Assembly: GCF_023100805.1 (NCBI RefSeq)
Contig: NZ_CP095855.1
Coordinates: 5,559,001-5,623,000, forward strand
Reading direction: 5' to 3'
DNA: 64,000 bases
Source of the DNA: Chitinophaga filiformis
GTDB taxonomy: Bacteria; Bacteroidota; Bacteroidia; Chitinophagales; Chitinophagaceae
Numbering within the stretch: the first letter of the stretch is position 1; each line of letters opens with the position of its first letter. The notes below the pieces were generated by a model that saw nothing but the letters and a program-made list of their open reading frames with translations, had not been told where the DNA came from and did no database searches. Shown here one piece after another: positions 35,496-44,402 of this stretch. The position numbers and the translations under genes are program-made.

Positions 35496-36332
35496 ATGTC
35501 TATTCTGGTATTTACATTAATCCTCCTGGTCGGCGCCTTTATGGCCGGCATGCTGGGGTCTCTCACAGGTTTGGGAGGAGGCGTTGTATTGATTCCCCTG
35601 CTTACACTCGTCTTTCATGTCGACATCCGTTATGCCGTAGGCGCCTCGCTGGTGGCATCCATTGCCAACTCCTCAGGCGCCGCGGCTGCATATATTAAGG
35701 AAGGCATTACCAATGTCCGCATAGGAATGTTCCTGGAAATAGCCACCACCACCGGCGCCATTGTCGGCGCTGTACTGGCGGTATATACTCCCACACACCT
35801 CGTGGCGATCCTCTTTGGTTTTGTACTGCTGTTCTCCGCCGCTATGACGTTGAGAAAGAAACACGAGCATGGCGACAGCAACAGTAACAGTAAGTTAGCC
35901 CGCATCATGCGGCTTAACAGTTCCTACCCGGTAAATGGCGAAGAGGTTCCCTATAAAGTGAGTGGCGTGGCGGGCGGCTATGCCCTCATGACAGTGGCTG
36001 GCGTGGTATCTGGCCTGCTGGGTATTGGTTCCGGCGCGCTCAAGGTGCTGGCAATGGATGGCGTTATGCGCATTCCCTTCAAGGTATCTACTACTACCAG
36101 CAATTTTATGATCGGCGTAACTGCCGCTGCAAGTGCGGTGATCTATCTGCAACGCGGATATATCGATCCGGGGATAGCAATGCCCGTGGTACTGGGCGTA
36201 CTTGCAGGCGCATTCGGCGGCTCGAAATTGTTGATGAAACTGAATACGCGCAAACTCAGGATCCTCTTTTGTGTTGTGATCAGCGCACTGGCATTGGAAA
36301 TGATCTATAACGGTTTTACAGGGAAATTATAA
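35496..36332 (+). CDS. TauE/SafE-family anion exporter
   Basis: A 278-residue membrane protein with about eight helices in two homologous halves: GMLGSLTGLGGGVVLIPLL in the first, GVVSGLLGIGSGALKV in the second. Both are TauE/SafE signatures. The family exports sulfite, sulfoacetate or related organic anions. Second gene of the GntR-TauE-DUF1634 operon. Confidence 0.9.
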   Translation: MSILVFTLILLVGAFMAGMLGSLTGLGGGVVLIPLLTLVFHVDIRYAVGASLVASIANSSGAAAAYIKEGITNVRIGMFLEIATTTGAIVGAVLAVYTPTHLVAILFGFVLLFSAAMTLRKKHEHGDSNSNSKLARIMRLNSSYPVNGEEVPYKVSGVAGGYALMTVAGVVSGLLGIGSGALKVLAMDGVMRIPFKVSTTTSNFMIGVTAAASAVIYLQRGYIDPGIAMPVVLGVLAGAFGGSKLLMKLNTRKLRILFCVVISALALEMIYNGFTGKL

Positions 36333-36336
36333 GCAA

Positions 36337-36735
36337 ATGAAAAAGTTATTCTCGAAATCATTCTGGCAGGAAAGAGACGTTGAAATGTTCATAGGTCAGC
36401 AACTACGCTGGGGTGTGATCACTTCCAGTATCATCGCCTTCATCGGAGGCATTATCTACCTGATCAATCATGGCGCCGCTATGCCCTCCTATACACAGTT
36501 CACCGGTGCACCGGAATATGTACGGCACTTACCAGGCATCTTCCAGGGCGTATTACAATTGGACGGCAGGGCCATCATCCAGCTGGGCGTTGTAGTGCTG
36601 CTGGCTACTCCCATCACCCGTATTGCCTTTTCCGTACTGGCTTTTGCCATGGAAAAGGATAGGTTGTACGTGGTGATCACACTGATCGTCCTGAGCGTTA
36701 TTACATTCAGCATCTTCAGCGGACTGGGAGGCTGA
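36337..36735 (+). CDS. DUF1634 membrane protein
   Basis: A 132-residue protein with three membrane helices (about residues 27-47, 78-98 and 108-128). DUF1634 proteins are typically found directly after a TauE-like exporter, as here (4-base gap), and may be an accessory subunit. Last gene of the operon. Confidence 0.85.
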   Translation: MKKLFSKSFWQERDVEMFIGQQLRWGVITSSIIAFIGGIIYLINHGAAMPSYTQFTGAPEYVRHLPGIFQGVLQLDGRAIIQLGVVVLLATPITRIAFSVLAFAMEKDRLYVVITLIVLSVITFSIFSGLGG

Positions 36736-36740
36736 CGGCA

Positions 36741-38501
36741 TCACGAGCTGCGCTCGTGATGCAACAACATGTTCATGGCATGACTAAAGGATCCCGCACG
36801 GGCAATCTCTCCGTTGTTCACAAAGAAGATCTCATCCGCATTCTCAATCGTGTTCAGCCTGTGTGCTATGATCACACGGGTGGTATGAGCCGGCAGCTTT
36901 TGCAATACCGCCTCCAGCTGTTGTTCCGTCACAGTATCTATATTGGCTGTAGCCTCGTCCAGCACCAGCAGGTCCGGATCCCGGAGCACTGCCCTCATAA
37001 AGGCGATGAGCTGCTTCTGTCCCAGGCTGATGCCATCATTACCAGAAACGATCTTTGTTGCCAGCCCTTCCTCAAATCTTCCCAGCAGGGTATCCAGTCC
37101 CGCCTCAGCAATGACTTCTTCCAGCTGGGCGGTAGTATAACCAGCATATCGCGCATTCCCGTACACGATATTTTCCTGGATGGTGCCGGAGAAAAGGAAT
37201 GGCTCCTGTAAAATAAAACCGATCTTCTGCGCCCGCTCTTCCGGCGTATAGGAACGAATATCACGGCCGTTCAGCAATACCTCTCCCGCTGTAGGATCAT
37301 AGAGCCGCGCTATCAGCGAAGCCGTCGTTGTCTTCCCTCCGCCGGTAGGTCCTACCAGGGCATAGGTTTTACCCTTTTCCATGTTGAAGCTGACATCATG
37401 CAGGATATCCTTGCTGCCCGGATAACGGAAATACACATTGCTGAAACTGATCAGCGGGGCATTCTCCTTCGCTGGACCTGCCGGTATCACCTTCAGGTCA
37501 GATTCAAGCTCCAGGATCTGCGAGATCCTGTCCCATCCTGCCATCGCCGTCTGGAAGTTGGTCCACAGGGCCGCCAGCTGACGGATAGGGTTATAAAAAT
37601 GGTTAGCGTAAGACAGATAACTGATCAGCAATCCTACCGTAAACTCACCTATGGATATCAGGTAGATACCATACACCAGGATCGCCAGCATAGCCATCTG
37701 CGAACAGAAGGCAAAGACGGGTGTAAAAATATTATTGAACAAGCCTGCTGATACCGCCGTACGGTAGCTCTGCTGGTTGGCCTGATCAAAACGTTTGCGG
37801 AAATAGTCACGGCGATTGAATGCGATGATCACTTTAAAATTGCTCAGGCTCTCCTGTATCTCCGCACTCAGTCCGCCGGTACTTTTCATATTCGCCGCAT
37901 TTCTGCGCTTTACCAGCGGCGATATCAGGCGGGTAAAAACGAGCAACATGAATCCCGGCAACAATGTAGCTACGCCCAGTTTGACGTTGATGCATAAGAG
38001 GAAGATACCAGCCCCCGTCATCGACATAATGCCACTGGCAAACTGTACGAGCGACTGTGAGAAGAACTGGTTCATCTTATCCGTATCATTGTTGATGCGA
38101 GAGATGAGATCTCCTGTTTTATTCTGGTTGAAGAAGGCTATAGGCAACTCCTGCAGCTTCACAAACACGGCGTTCCGGAGATTGTACAACATACGCTGGC
38201 CCACTCCGCCCATCATCCTGCTCTGCCAATAGGAAAACCCAAAGTTCACCAGGTACATACCCAGCAGAATGCCCGAACACAGGAGGATGCCGGAGAATTG
38301 CTTTGACTGCACATAATGATCGATCGTATAACCGATCACAAAAGGCGCTGTCAGCGTCAATGACTGGCTGACCATCATGATGAAGAATGCCTTCATCAGG
38401 TCTTTGTGCTCCGTTTTGATATAGGCCAGTAATTTCAGGAGACGTTTACCTGAAGTGCTTTCCTGTCCTGTTCTATCTGTATTATTCAGGTTGTAATTCA
38501 T
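36741..38501 (-). CDS. ABC exporter half-transporter, canonical ATPase site
   Basis: A 586-residue half-transporter: six-helix membrane domain (~25-330), then nucleotide-binding domain with Walker A GPTGGGKTT and Walker B LLVLDEATANID with the catalytic Glu. Its own signature motif is atypical (ISLGQKQ), as usual for the subunit that pairs with a degenerate partner. It begins inside the end of the upstream half-transporter gene (20-base overlap), so the two are coupled and probably form a multidrug heterodimer like LmrCD, BmrCD or TM287/288. Confidence 0.92.
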   Translation of the reverse strand: MNYNLNNTDRTGQESTSGKRLLKLLAYIKTEHKDLMKAFFIMMVSQSLTLTAPFVIGYTIDHYVQSKQFSGILLCSGILLGMYLVNFGFSYWQSRMMGGVGQRMLYNLRNAVFVKLQELPIAFFNQNKTGDLISRINNDTDKMNQFFSQSLVQFASGIMSMTGAGIFLLCINVKLGVATLLPGFMLLVFTRLISPLVKRRNAANMKSTGGLSAEIQESLSNFKVIIAFNRRDYFRKRFDQANQQSYRTAVSAGLFNNIFTPVFAFCSQMAMLAILVYGIYLISIGEFTVGLLISYLSYANHFYNPIRQLAALWTNFQTAMAGWDRISQILELESDLKVIPAGPAKENAPLISFSNVYFRYPGSKDILHDVSFNMEKGKTYALVGPTGGGKTTTASLIARLYDPTAGEVLLNGRDIRSYTPEERAQKIGFILQEPFLFSGTIQENIVYGNARYAGYTTAQLEEVIAEAGLDTLLGRFEEGLATKIVSGNDGISLGQKQLIAFMRAVLRDPDLLVLDEATANIDTVTEQQLEAVLQKLPAHTTRVIIAHRLNTIENADEIFFVNNGEIARAGSFSHAMNMLLHHERSS

Positions 38502-40239
38502 AATTGCTGGTACTACGTTGGGAATTAAAGATCTGTACGTATTCAGGACATGTCTGCATCAGCTCAGGATGGGTGCCGGCAGCTATTACTTCCCCATCCA
38601 TCAGGAGAATGATCTGGTCAAAATGTTCTACAGATGCTATTTTTTGTGTAACGGAAATCAATGTCAGGTGCGGATAATTTTCCTGGACGTTCTCCAGTAT
38701 CCTTTGTTCAGTATTGGCATCCACTCTTGCAGTAAAATCGTCCAGCAACAGGATGCGCGGATGAATAGCCAGTGCCCTCGCCAGCATGATACGTTGCTTC
38801 TGCCCGCCGGAAAGACTGGCGCCCCGCTCAGACACCACCGTGTCCAGGCCTTCAGGCAATCCTGCTATAAACTCTTTCAGCTCTGCTGTGGCAATTGCCT
38901 GCTGCATAGTAGCCTCGCTTACGGTCTCGTTGAAGGCTATATTCTCCCGCAGGCTCATATTGAACACGATGCTGTCCTGGAATACCAGGCCCACCTGTTG
39001 TAACAGGGCCGCTTTATCATATTCTTCAAGGTCGGTATTATCGTAGCATACACGCCCGCTCTCAGGTTTCAGCAAGCCGACGATCACGTTCAGCAGCTGT
39101 GTTTTGCCCGCTGCAGTCGGACCGATTATAGCGGTACGTGTACCCGCTTTCACTGAGAAAGAGACATCTTTCAGCACCGGCTTGCCGTCCATGGACAACA
39201 CAATGTTCTCTACCATCACATCTCCCTCCAGTTGCTTCTTTACCGTCCCTTTGTCCTGTACTTCCGGCGCATACAATACCTCGCTGATGCGCTGGAAGGA
39301 AGCAGATGCCTGTGCGATCAGGTTGCTCATAAAACCGATCACGATGATCGGGAAGATCAGCAGGGCAATGTAGCTGTTGAATGCGGCAATGTCACCCAGC
39401 GACATCTCCCCTTCTATTACAAAGTGTCCTCCCAGCAGCAGCGTTGCCAGTATCGACATTCCCGCCAGGAAGCTGATAACCGGCACCAGGCCTGCAAACA
39501 TGCGGACAATCGCAATACCGAGGGTCTTAGATTCACCGTTGGGTGCAATAAAACGGTCGTATTCCAGTTGCTGCGCATTGACCACCCTGATCAGGGCAGC
39601 ACCGGTAATACTCTCATTGATCGTCTTATTCAACTTATCTACCACCTCTCTGCTGATCCGGAACATTGACCGCACTTTTTTCAGCACCCGCCAGAAAGCG
39701 ATCGCAATAAAAGGGATGATAGAGAGTATGACCAGCCCCAGCTTCCAGTCCCTGCTCAGCAGCAACACACAGCACCCGATGATCATAAAGGCAGAAGAGG
39801 CGATGGAAATAATAGCCTGGGATATGAAGACCTTAATGCTGTCTACATCGCCCGTAAGGTTCGTCAGCAGCTTCGAAGGGTTCACCCGCTGTATATACGA
39901 ATAGTCCTGCCGGGAGATCCTCTCAGCGAGGGAAGTCCGCAAGCGGCGTCCTACCTTTTCTGCCATGTAGGTCTGGATAATACTTTGCAGGTACGTAAAA
40001 ACAAAGATAGCAGCAGCGGCGGCAATGAACTCGGTGACCAGTTCCCTTACCACCAGTGTTCCTTTCGAATAGGCATCGATGCCCTTGGCAGTCAGCGCAG
40101 GCAGGACCAGGCTCAGTCCATTACTACATAAAGCCATCAGGATCAGTAAGAATAATTGTCCTCTGTAAGGGCGCAGCAAAGACATCAATCCTGATTTTCC
40201 TTTCCCTGTCGTGGCAACAGGCGTATTTGTCTTCTTCAT
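38482..40239 (-). CDS. ABC exporter half-transporter, degenerate ATPase site
   Basis: A 585-residue half-transporter: membrane domain (~25-325), Walker A GPTAAGKTQ, normal signature LSGGQKQR, but Walker B ILLLDDFTARVD has Asp where the catalytic Glu is expected. That is the hallmark of the non-consensus site in heterodimeric exporters. The start MKKTNTP is chosen over an upstream in-frame ATG at 40290, whose extension looks unlike the family. Expression is probably gated by the leader-peptide attenuator at 40392-40527. Confidence 0.92.
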   Translation of the reverse strand: MKKTNTPVATTGKGKSGLMSLLRPYRGQLFLLILMALCSNGLSLVLPALTAKGIDAYSKGTLVVRELVTEFIAAAAAIFVFTYLQSIIQTYMAEKVGRRLRTSLAERISRQDYSYIQRVNPSKLLTNLTGDVDSIKVFISQAIISIASSAFMIIGCCVLLLSRDWKLGLVILSIIPFIAIAFWRVLKKVRSMFRISREVVDKLNKTINESITGAALIRVVNAQQLEYDRFIAPNGESKTLGIAIVRMFAGLVPVISFLAGMSILATLLLGGHFVIEGEMSLGDIAAFNSYIALLIFPIIVIGFMSNLIAQASASFQRISEVLYAPEVQDKGTVKKQLEGDVMVENIVLSMDGKPVLKDVSFSVKAGTRTAIIGPTAAGKTQLLNVIVGLLKPESGRVCYDNTDLEEYDKAALLQQVGLVFQDSIVFNMSLRENIAFNETVSEATMQQAIATAELKEFIAGLPEGLDTVVSERGASLSGGQKQRIMLARALAIHPRILLLDDFTARVDANTEQRILENVQENYPHLTLISVTQKIASVEHFDQIILLMDGEVIAAGTHPELMQTCPEYVQIFNSQRSTSNYELQPE

Positions 40240-40391
40240 ATCAATAACAAATATATGGCAGCCGGCAGACCTATTACTGCAAAAGGCCAATTAAAAGTAA
40301 AATTAAGTGCATTATATACGCAGGTATAGGGCGTCGGGTTAAATGCGCTGATAGGGGGACGAACGGGCAGCGCTAATATTGTATGAGGTGG

Positions 40392-40424
40392 AAAAAAAAG
40401 TCCTCCCGGCGTAACCGGAAGGAC
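40392..40424 (-). terminator. intrinsic terminator in the leader of the ABC exporter operon
   Basis: Read on the minus strand: GTCCTTCCGG pairs with CCGGGAGGAC (10 bp, one G-U), loop TTACG, then eight T. It lies ~45 bases after the leader-peptide stop and 150 bases before the first ABC gene, so it is upstream of the genes it would switch off. Confidence 0.85.
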
Positions 40425-40468
40425 CTCGACGCGTCCGCGTCCCAGATATTTTTTATGGAGCAACCCGG

Positions 40469-40516
40469 TTAGGCGATACTAACCGAAGGTTTCCATGAAT
40501 ATTCTGTAGATTGCAT
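40469..40516 (-). CDS. 15-residue leader peptide
   Basis: Frame encoding MQSTEYSWKPSVSIA. It is preceded at 5 bases by AGGAGGT, an almost full Shine-Dalgarno and conspicuous in a phylum that rarely uses one. The peptide has no export signal. Its last codons and stop form one arm of a hairpin. Its value is probably in being translated (attenuation) rather than in the product. A small secreted-peptide precursor exported by the downstream ABC genes is a less likely alternative. Confidence 0.6.
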   Translation of the reverse strand: MQSTEYSWKPSVSIA

Positions 40517-40616
40517 GAATACCTCCTTTTCTTTAGTGAGTTATGAAATTACGGATTTTATCCGAATAAGCTATTCCCACTTGTCCAATTTTAATAGTAA
40601 TTTTCGTGTTATAATT

Positions 40617-41432
40617 ATGATCCGGATCGAAACCTATATTCCGCGCAACCTGACCCATCTGGTTAAAAACTGCTGGTACCTGGAAGTCCCTGCACAGCTC
40701 CCGCAGCCCTACCAGGAAGATATTTTGCCAGACGGGCATCACGAGATCATCTTCCACCTGTATCCGCATGTCGCCCAAAGAAAATTCAGTGATACGGAAT
40801 GGATCGAAGAGCCCGCCGCTTTTATTGCCGGACAAACACTCACCAGTTACACCCTGCAGCTTATGCCCGGAGCGCGTTTATACGGTATTCGTTTCTATCC
40901 CCACACATTATCCGCCTTTCTGAAAATGCCGGTCCCGGACCCTCCTACAGGTATCACACCTTTGAGCGATATTCTTCCCGCCGGCAATTTTATGGCTTGC
41001 ATCACAGCACATCCGCACACTACCTTCCGACGTTTCGAGAAACTGCTCACCGGCATGATCAGCAGCCTGCAGCATTCCTCCGGCGCTTATGATTATGTGC
41101 ATGCCGCTGTACGCGAAATAATGCTGCACAAAGGAAATGTGTCTGTAGATCAGCTCCTGCACCGCACCGGTGTATCAGCAAAATATCTTGATGCCCTGTT
41201 CAAAAAACAAGTGGGATTAACCCCGAAAGCCGTCAGCAATATCATCCGCTTCAATCACTTTGTAGCCTGGCAAAAGGCTCACCCCGATGAGAATTACACT
41301 GCCGGCAGCTACGAAACCGGCTATTATGATCAGTCCCACCTGATCCGCACATTCCGGCAATACACCCAACAATCGCCCAAAGCCTATTTCAATAGTGATA
41401 CCTGGATCAATAACGTTTTTGTCAATATCTGA
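40617..41432 (+). CDS. AraC-family regulator (DUF6597-type N-terminus)
   Basis: A 271-residue regulator. The N-terminal domain (CWYLEVPAQLPQPYQEDILPDGHHEIIFHL) is the DUF6597 sensor type; the C-terminal ~100 residues are two HTH motifs (VDQLLHRTGVSAKYLDALFKK and TAGSYETGYYDQSHLIRTFRQ). The start at MIRIET is chosen over an in-frame ATG at 40515, which lies over the divergent leader peptide. It is divergent from the ABC exporter operon. Confidence 0.9.
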   Translation: MIRIETYIPRNLTHLVKNCWYLEVPAQLPQPYQEDILPDGHHEIIFHLYPHVAQRKFSDTEWIEEPAAFIAGQTLTSYTLQLMPGARLYGIRFYPHTLSAFLKMPVPDPPTGITPLSDILPAGNFMACITAHPHTTFRRFEKLLTGMISSLQHSSGAYDYVHAAVREIMLHKGNVSVDQLLHRTGVSAKYLDALFKKQVGLTPKAVSNIIRFNHFVAWQKAHPDENYTAGSYETGYYDQSHLIRTFRQYTQQSPKAYFNSDTWINNVFVNI

Positions 41433-41512
41433 CAGTTCATTTTTTTTTACATTTTCTACCAAGGCGCCAGCAGTACCGTTGCATCTGCCTGCAACATCCC
41501 GCCAGCAGTATC

Positions 41513-42331
41513 TCATTTATAAAACCCCGCTATTGTCTCCAGGTAGTTCTCAATCGGCATGGAATTACGCATGTCCATCAGCTGTTTCCCCTGCGCACCT
41601 ACCAATGTCCTGAACTGCCGGCTCTTACCTGTGGCCAGGTCATAGATCACATCCACGATTGTTTGCGGATCATCCAGCAATGCAGGATCTACATTGGCCA
41701 TCATTGACTTTACCTTGTTAGTGATGTCATCATAATCACGGATCTCAGGATGTTTATTCCATACAATACGGTCTTTGAAATTATTCCCGCTGGATCCCCC
41801 CTGCTCCACCAGCCGCAGCTCAATATTCAGGGGTTTCAGTTCATAATAAAGCCCTTCTGTCAGGCCTTCCAGCGCAAATTTGGACATATTATACAGCGAC
41901 CCTACCGGCACGGCCGTTGTAACTCCCATAAAAGAACTAATGTTGATGAACATTCCTCCTTTGTTTTCCCGGAAGTGAGGCAGGAAACCGCGGATGACAT
42001 TTATAGGACCGCGCACATTCGTATTGTATTGCCAGTCTATCACGGATTCATATGCCGCCTCAAGCGCACCATAGCTTCCTACTCCCGCATTATTCACTAC
42101 CACGTCTATCTTTCCAAATGCAGCAATCGCATCTCTCACAGCTGCCTGCACCTGATCAACGCTGGTCACGTCCAACCTGAAAACGCGGATATTCGGATAT
42201 TGCGTCAGGTCTGTTTCATTTTCTGGCGTACGCATTGTAGCCGCTACATTCCATCCCTGTCCCGCAAAATACTTCGCGCTCAATTTACCTAAGCCATCGC
42301 TGGTACCTGTAATAAATACTGTCTTCTTCAT
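41513..42331 (-). CDS. short-chain dehydrogenase/reductase
   Basis: A 272-residue classical SDR: TGTSDGLG cofactor motif (residues 8-15), NNAG, catalytic Ser in INISSFMG and YNMSK. Divergent from a TetR regulator with shared operators between them, so probably that regulator's target. Substrate unknown. Confidence 0.9.
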   Translation of the reverse strand: MKKTVFITGTSDGLGKLSAKYFAGQGWNVAATMRTPENETDLTQYPNIRVFRLDVTSVDQVQAAVRDAIAAFGKIDVVVNNAGVGSYGALEAAYESVIDWQYNTNVRGPINVIRGFLPHFRENKGGMFINISSFMGVTTAVPVGSLYNMSKFALEGLTEGLYYELKPLNIELRLVEQGGSSGNNFKDRIVWNKHPEIRDYDDITNKVKSMMANVDPALLDDPQTIVDVIYDLATGKSRQFRTLVGAQGKQLMDMRNSMPIENYLETIAGFYK

Positions 42332-42334
42332 GTC

Positions 42335-42560
42335 TCTTTATTGTGTTGAATTGAATTGATAAGATTGAATTAATATGATTGAACGAATGATTTGAATTAC
42401 ACCTGAATTTGAATTAATTGAGATTAAGCGCGATTAAATTGAACCCCAACCAGCAGCTTCGATTTGGATTGGTTTAACTAACCAATTCATTTTATCTCCA
42501 ACCAGCATGATTTGAGCCGATTTCAATAACCCTGATCTTGACGAATCCGGACTCATTTAA
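42335..42560. repeat. AT-rich degenerate TTGAATT-like tract
   Basis: Between the SDR and its TetR regulator, words such as TTGAATT, GATTGAA and GATTTGAATT recur irregularly for about 220 bases. No fixed period, no hairpin and no frame. It may be a degenerate simple repeat or an upstream AT-rich promoter tract. Confidence 0.4.
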
Positions 42561-42614
42561 ACCTGACCGAATTAAGCGTAATTGAACCGACCCTTCATTG
42601 AAGCGACACAATAA

Positions 42615-42694
42615 CGGAACTTTTGTTCCGCAAATATATACATAACGGAACAAAAGTTCCTAATTAATATTTCTCATTCCGGAATATTAATTCC
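42615..42694. promoter_or_regulatory. TetR operator pair between tetR and SDR
   Basis: CGGAACTTTTGTTCCG (42615-42630) and CGGAACAAAAGTTCC (42646-42660) are the same 16-bp palindrome in opposite orientation, centres about 31 bases apart (three helical turns). A weaker GGAATattaATTCC lies at 42681-42694. TATCTTCG at 42702 is a likely -7 box for tetR. Confidence 0.65.
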
Positions 42695-42730
42695 GTTTCC
42701 GTATCTTCGTACCATAATTGCATCACCATT

Positions 42731-43312
42731 ATGGCAAGGACAAAAAGATTCAACGAGGAAGAAATGCTAAACAATGCCATGCTGTTTTTCTGGCATAAGG
42801 GATACAATGGCACTTCACCGCAGGAAATATTGGATGAGCTGAAACTGAGCCGTTCCAGTTTGTATGACACGTATGGCGATAAAAGGAGCCTGTTTATAAG
42901 CGCCCTCAAGCGTTACAGAGACACTGTCACAGCAGAGGTCATTAATTTCCTGGAGGCAGCAGAGAATATTCCTGAGGCGCTGAAGACGTTGTTTCAGCGC
43001 ACAAAAGCCCAATGTTTTGTAGGAGAAGATAAAAGAGGCTGTTTTATGGTTAATTCCAAAGTAGAACTTGCGCCTCACGATGAAGAAGTGGCTGCTATCG
43101 TAAAAGAGAACAGGGAGGCACTGGAAAACGCCTTCACCGCAGCTATAAAAAGGGGACAGGACAAGGGGCAGCTTTCAAAGGACAATCCTCCCCGCTCCCT
43201 TGCAAGATTTATCATGAATAATCTCTGGGGGCTAAGTGTGCATTCTAAATCCGGCGCCGACAAGAAGGTATATGATGACATCATCCGGATAACAATGTCC
43301 GTTATAAAATGA
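42731..43312 (+). CDS. TetR-family regulator
   Basis: A 193-residue repressor with the N-terminal HTH (TSPQEILDELKLSRSSLYDTYGDKRSLF) and an all-helical ligand domain with Cys in QCFVGEDKRGCFMVN. The TetR_C-16/NemR-like pattern suggests sensing of electrophiles (inference). It probably represses itself and the divergent SDR through the paired operators. Confidence 0.92.
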   Translation: MARTKRFNEEEMLNNAMLFFWHKGYNGTSPQEILDELKLSRSSLYDTYGDKRSLFISALKRYRDTVTAEVINFLEAAENIPEALKTLFQRTKAQCFVGEDKRGCFMVNSKVELAPHDEEVAAIVKENREALENAFTAAIKRGQDKGQLSKDNPPRSLARFIMNNLWGLSVHSKSGADKKVYDDIIRITMSVIK

Positions 43313-43401
43313 AGGCCACTCAAAAGGGAAACAATTATCTGCATCCCCCATACATACATCGGAGTCATGACAAGCGGACTTCGTAGCCAGTCATAGGGAG
43401 C

Positions 43402-43430
43402 GCATAAGTAGCACCCGCGCCCCAAACATG
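43402..43430. repeat. fragment of a subtype-D hairpin flank
   Basis: TAGGGAGCGCATAAGTAGCACCC matches the end of the subtype-D elements (compare 33905-33925 reversed and 61478-61500). Only this terminal piece is present; the remaining arm is absent. Confidence 0.5.
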
Positions 43431-43465
43431 AAACGGGGTTATACCAAAGCGATACAACCCCGTTT
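43431..43465. terminator. terminator between convergent tetR and SDR genes
   Basis: AAACGGGGTT (43431-43440) and AACCCCGTTT (43456-43465) form a perfect 10-bp stem around a 15-base loop. No strong T tract on either side. Confidence 0.6.
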
Positions 43466-43488
43466 ACAAACAATTTCCTCAGCAGCAA

Positions 43489-44322
43489 TTAAAAATCTGT
43501 CGACACTGTCAACGCCTCCTGCTCCTTAAACGCGTTCTTCAACAACTCCAGCTTCGCCAATCCCCTGGCATATGCATCTGAACCCAATAGCAGATACACT
43601 GGTGGCTTCTGCTCATTCACAATCGCAATCAATGCATTCGCCGCTTTCTCCGGACTGCCGATCTGCGCCCCATCCATACCCTTATACTTCGCATGAGAAT
43701 TCCGGATCGCTGTATACTCCGGAATCGGCTCCCTGGCAATCACCAGCGATTCTTCCGTGAGGAAACTGGTCCGGAACGCTCCCGGCGCCACTACCGTTAC
43801 CTTAATACCAAACTCCTTCACATCTTCTGCCAACACCTCGGATAACCCTATTACAGCATGCTTCGCCGCACCATACACTGCCCATCCGGTAGCCGGCGCA
43901 ATGCCCGCAATAGATGAGATGTTAATGATATGCCCTGAGCGTTGTGCCCGCAGGTAGGGCATTGCTTTACGGATCACATTGAGCGTACCGAAAACATTCA
44001 CATCAAAACTTTCTCTCGTTTCTTCATCGCTCAGCTCTTCAATACTTCCGCCAATACCATAACCAGCGTTATTTACAACCACATCGATCCTGTCAAACGT
44101 GGCCACTGTTTTATCTACAGCCGCTGCAACGCTTGCTTCGTTCGTCAAATCTGTCTCTAAGGGAAGAAATTGTTCAGACTCAATACCTACTGCATTGATC
44201 AGATCTGCTTTTTTCCTGGAAGTAGCAGCTACCAGCTGACCCGTTGCCAGTAATTGCTTCACCAGACTAAGCCCCAGTCCTTTCGATGCACCTGTTACAA
44301 ACCATACTCTTTTGTCGCTCAT
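43489..44322 (-). CDS. short-chain dehydrogenase/reductase
   Basis: A 277-residue SDR of the kind often paired with AraC regulators: TGASKGLG (residues ~9-16), NNAGYGIGG, ISSIAGIAPATGWAVYGAAKHA with the Tyr/Lys pair, and VAPGAFRTSF. The start MSDKRVWF is chosen over an upstream in-frame ATG at 44406. Located 80 bases after the AraC gene on the same strand. Confidence 0.9.
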   Translation of the reverse strand: MSDKRVWFVTGASKGLGLSLVKQLLATGQLVAATSRKKADLINAVGIESEQFLPLETDLTNEASVAAAVDKTVATFDRIDVVVNNAGYGIGGSIEELSDEETRESFDVNVFGTLNVIRKAMPYLRAQRSGHIINISSIAGIAPATGWAVYGAAKHAVIGLSEVLAEDVKEFGIKVTVVAPGAFRTSFLTEESLVIAREPIPEYTAIRNSHAKYKGMDGAQIGSPEKAANALIAIVNEQKPPVYLLLGSDAYARGLAKLELLKNAFKEQEALTVSTDF

Positions 44323-44402
44323 CGTTCGTGATTTTAATGATACAAAGCTAATACAGGCAGTATCACCATCTCTTACACCTATCAAAGCGATGATTGCAAA
44401 AT

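Larger units (their letters stand above)
40392..40527 (-). promoter_or_regulatory. candidate ribosome-mediated attenuator of the ABC exporter
   Basis: Three mutually exclusive segments. Hairpin 1 covers the end of the leader peptide: CGGTTAG (codons 11-13) with CTAACCG (spanning the stop). The terminator follows at 40392-40424. The 3' side of hairpin 1, TAACCGG (40471-40465), is also perfectly complementary to CCGGTTA (40418-40412) in the terminator's 5' arm and loop. A ribosome paused near codons 9-10 would cover the 5' side of hairpin 1 and free TAACCGG to break the terminator. One finishing at the stop would cover TAACCGG and let termination occur. Confidence 0.65.

Noticed and set aside
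40469..40516. The 15-residue peptide as a lasso or RiPP precursor exported by the ABC pair
   Set aside because: No modification enzymes or leader peptidase nearby, no double-Gly leader, and the exporters lack a peptidase domain. The overlapping hairpin/terminator layout fits attenuation better.
40533..40835. 100-codon minus-strand frame opposite the AraC gene
   Set aside because: It overlaps a well-supported AraC regulator on the other strand and has no motif of its own.
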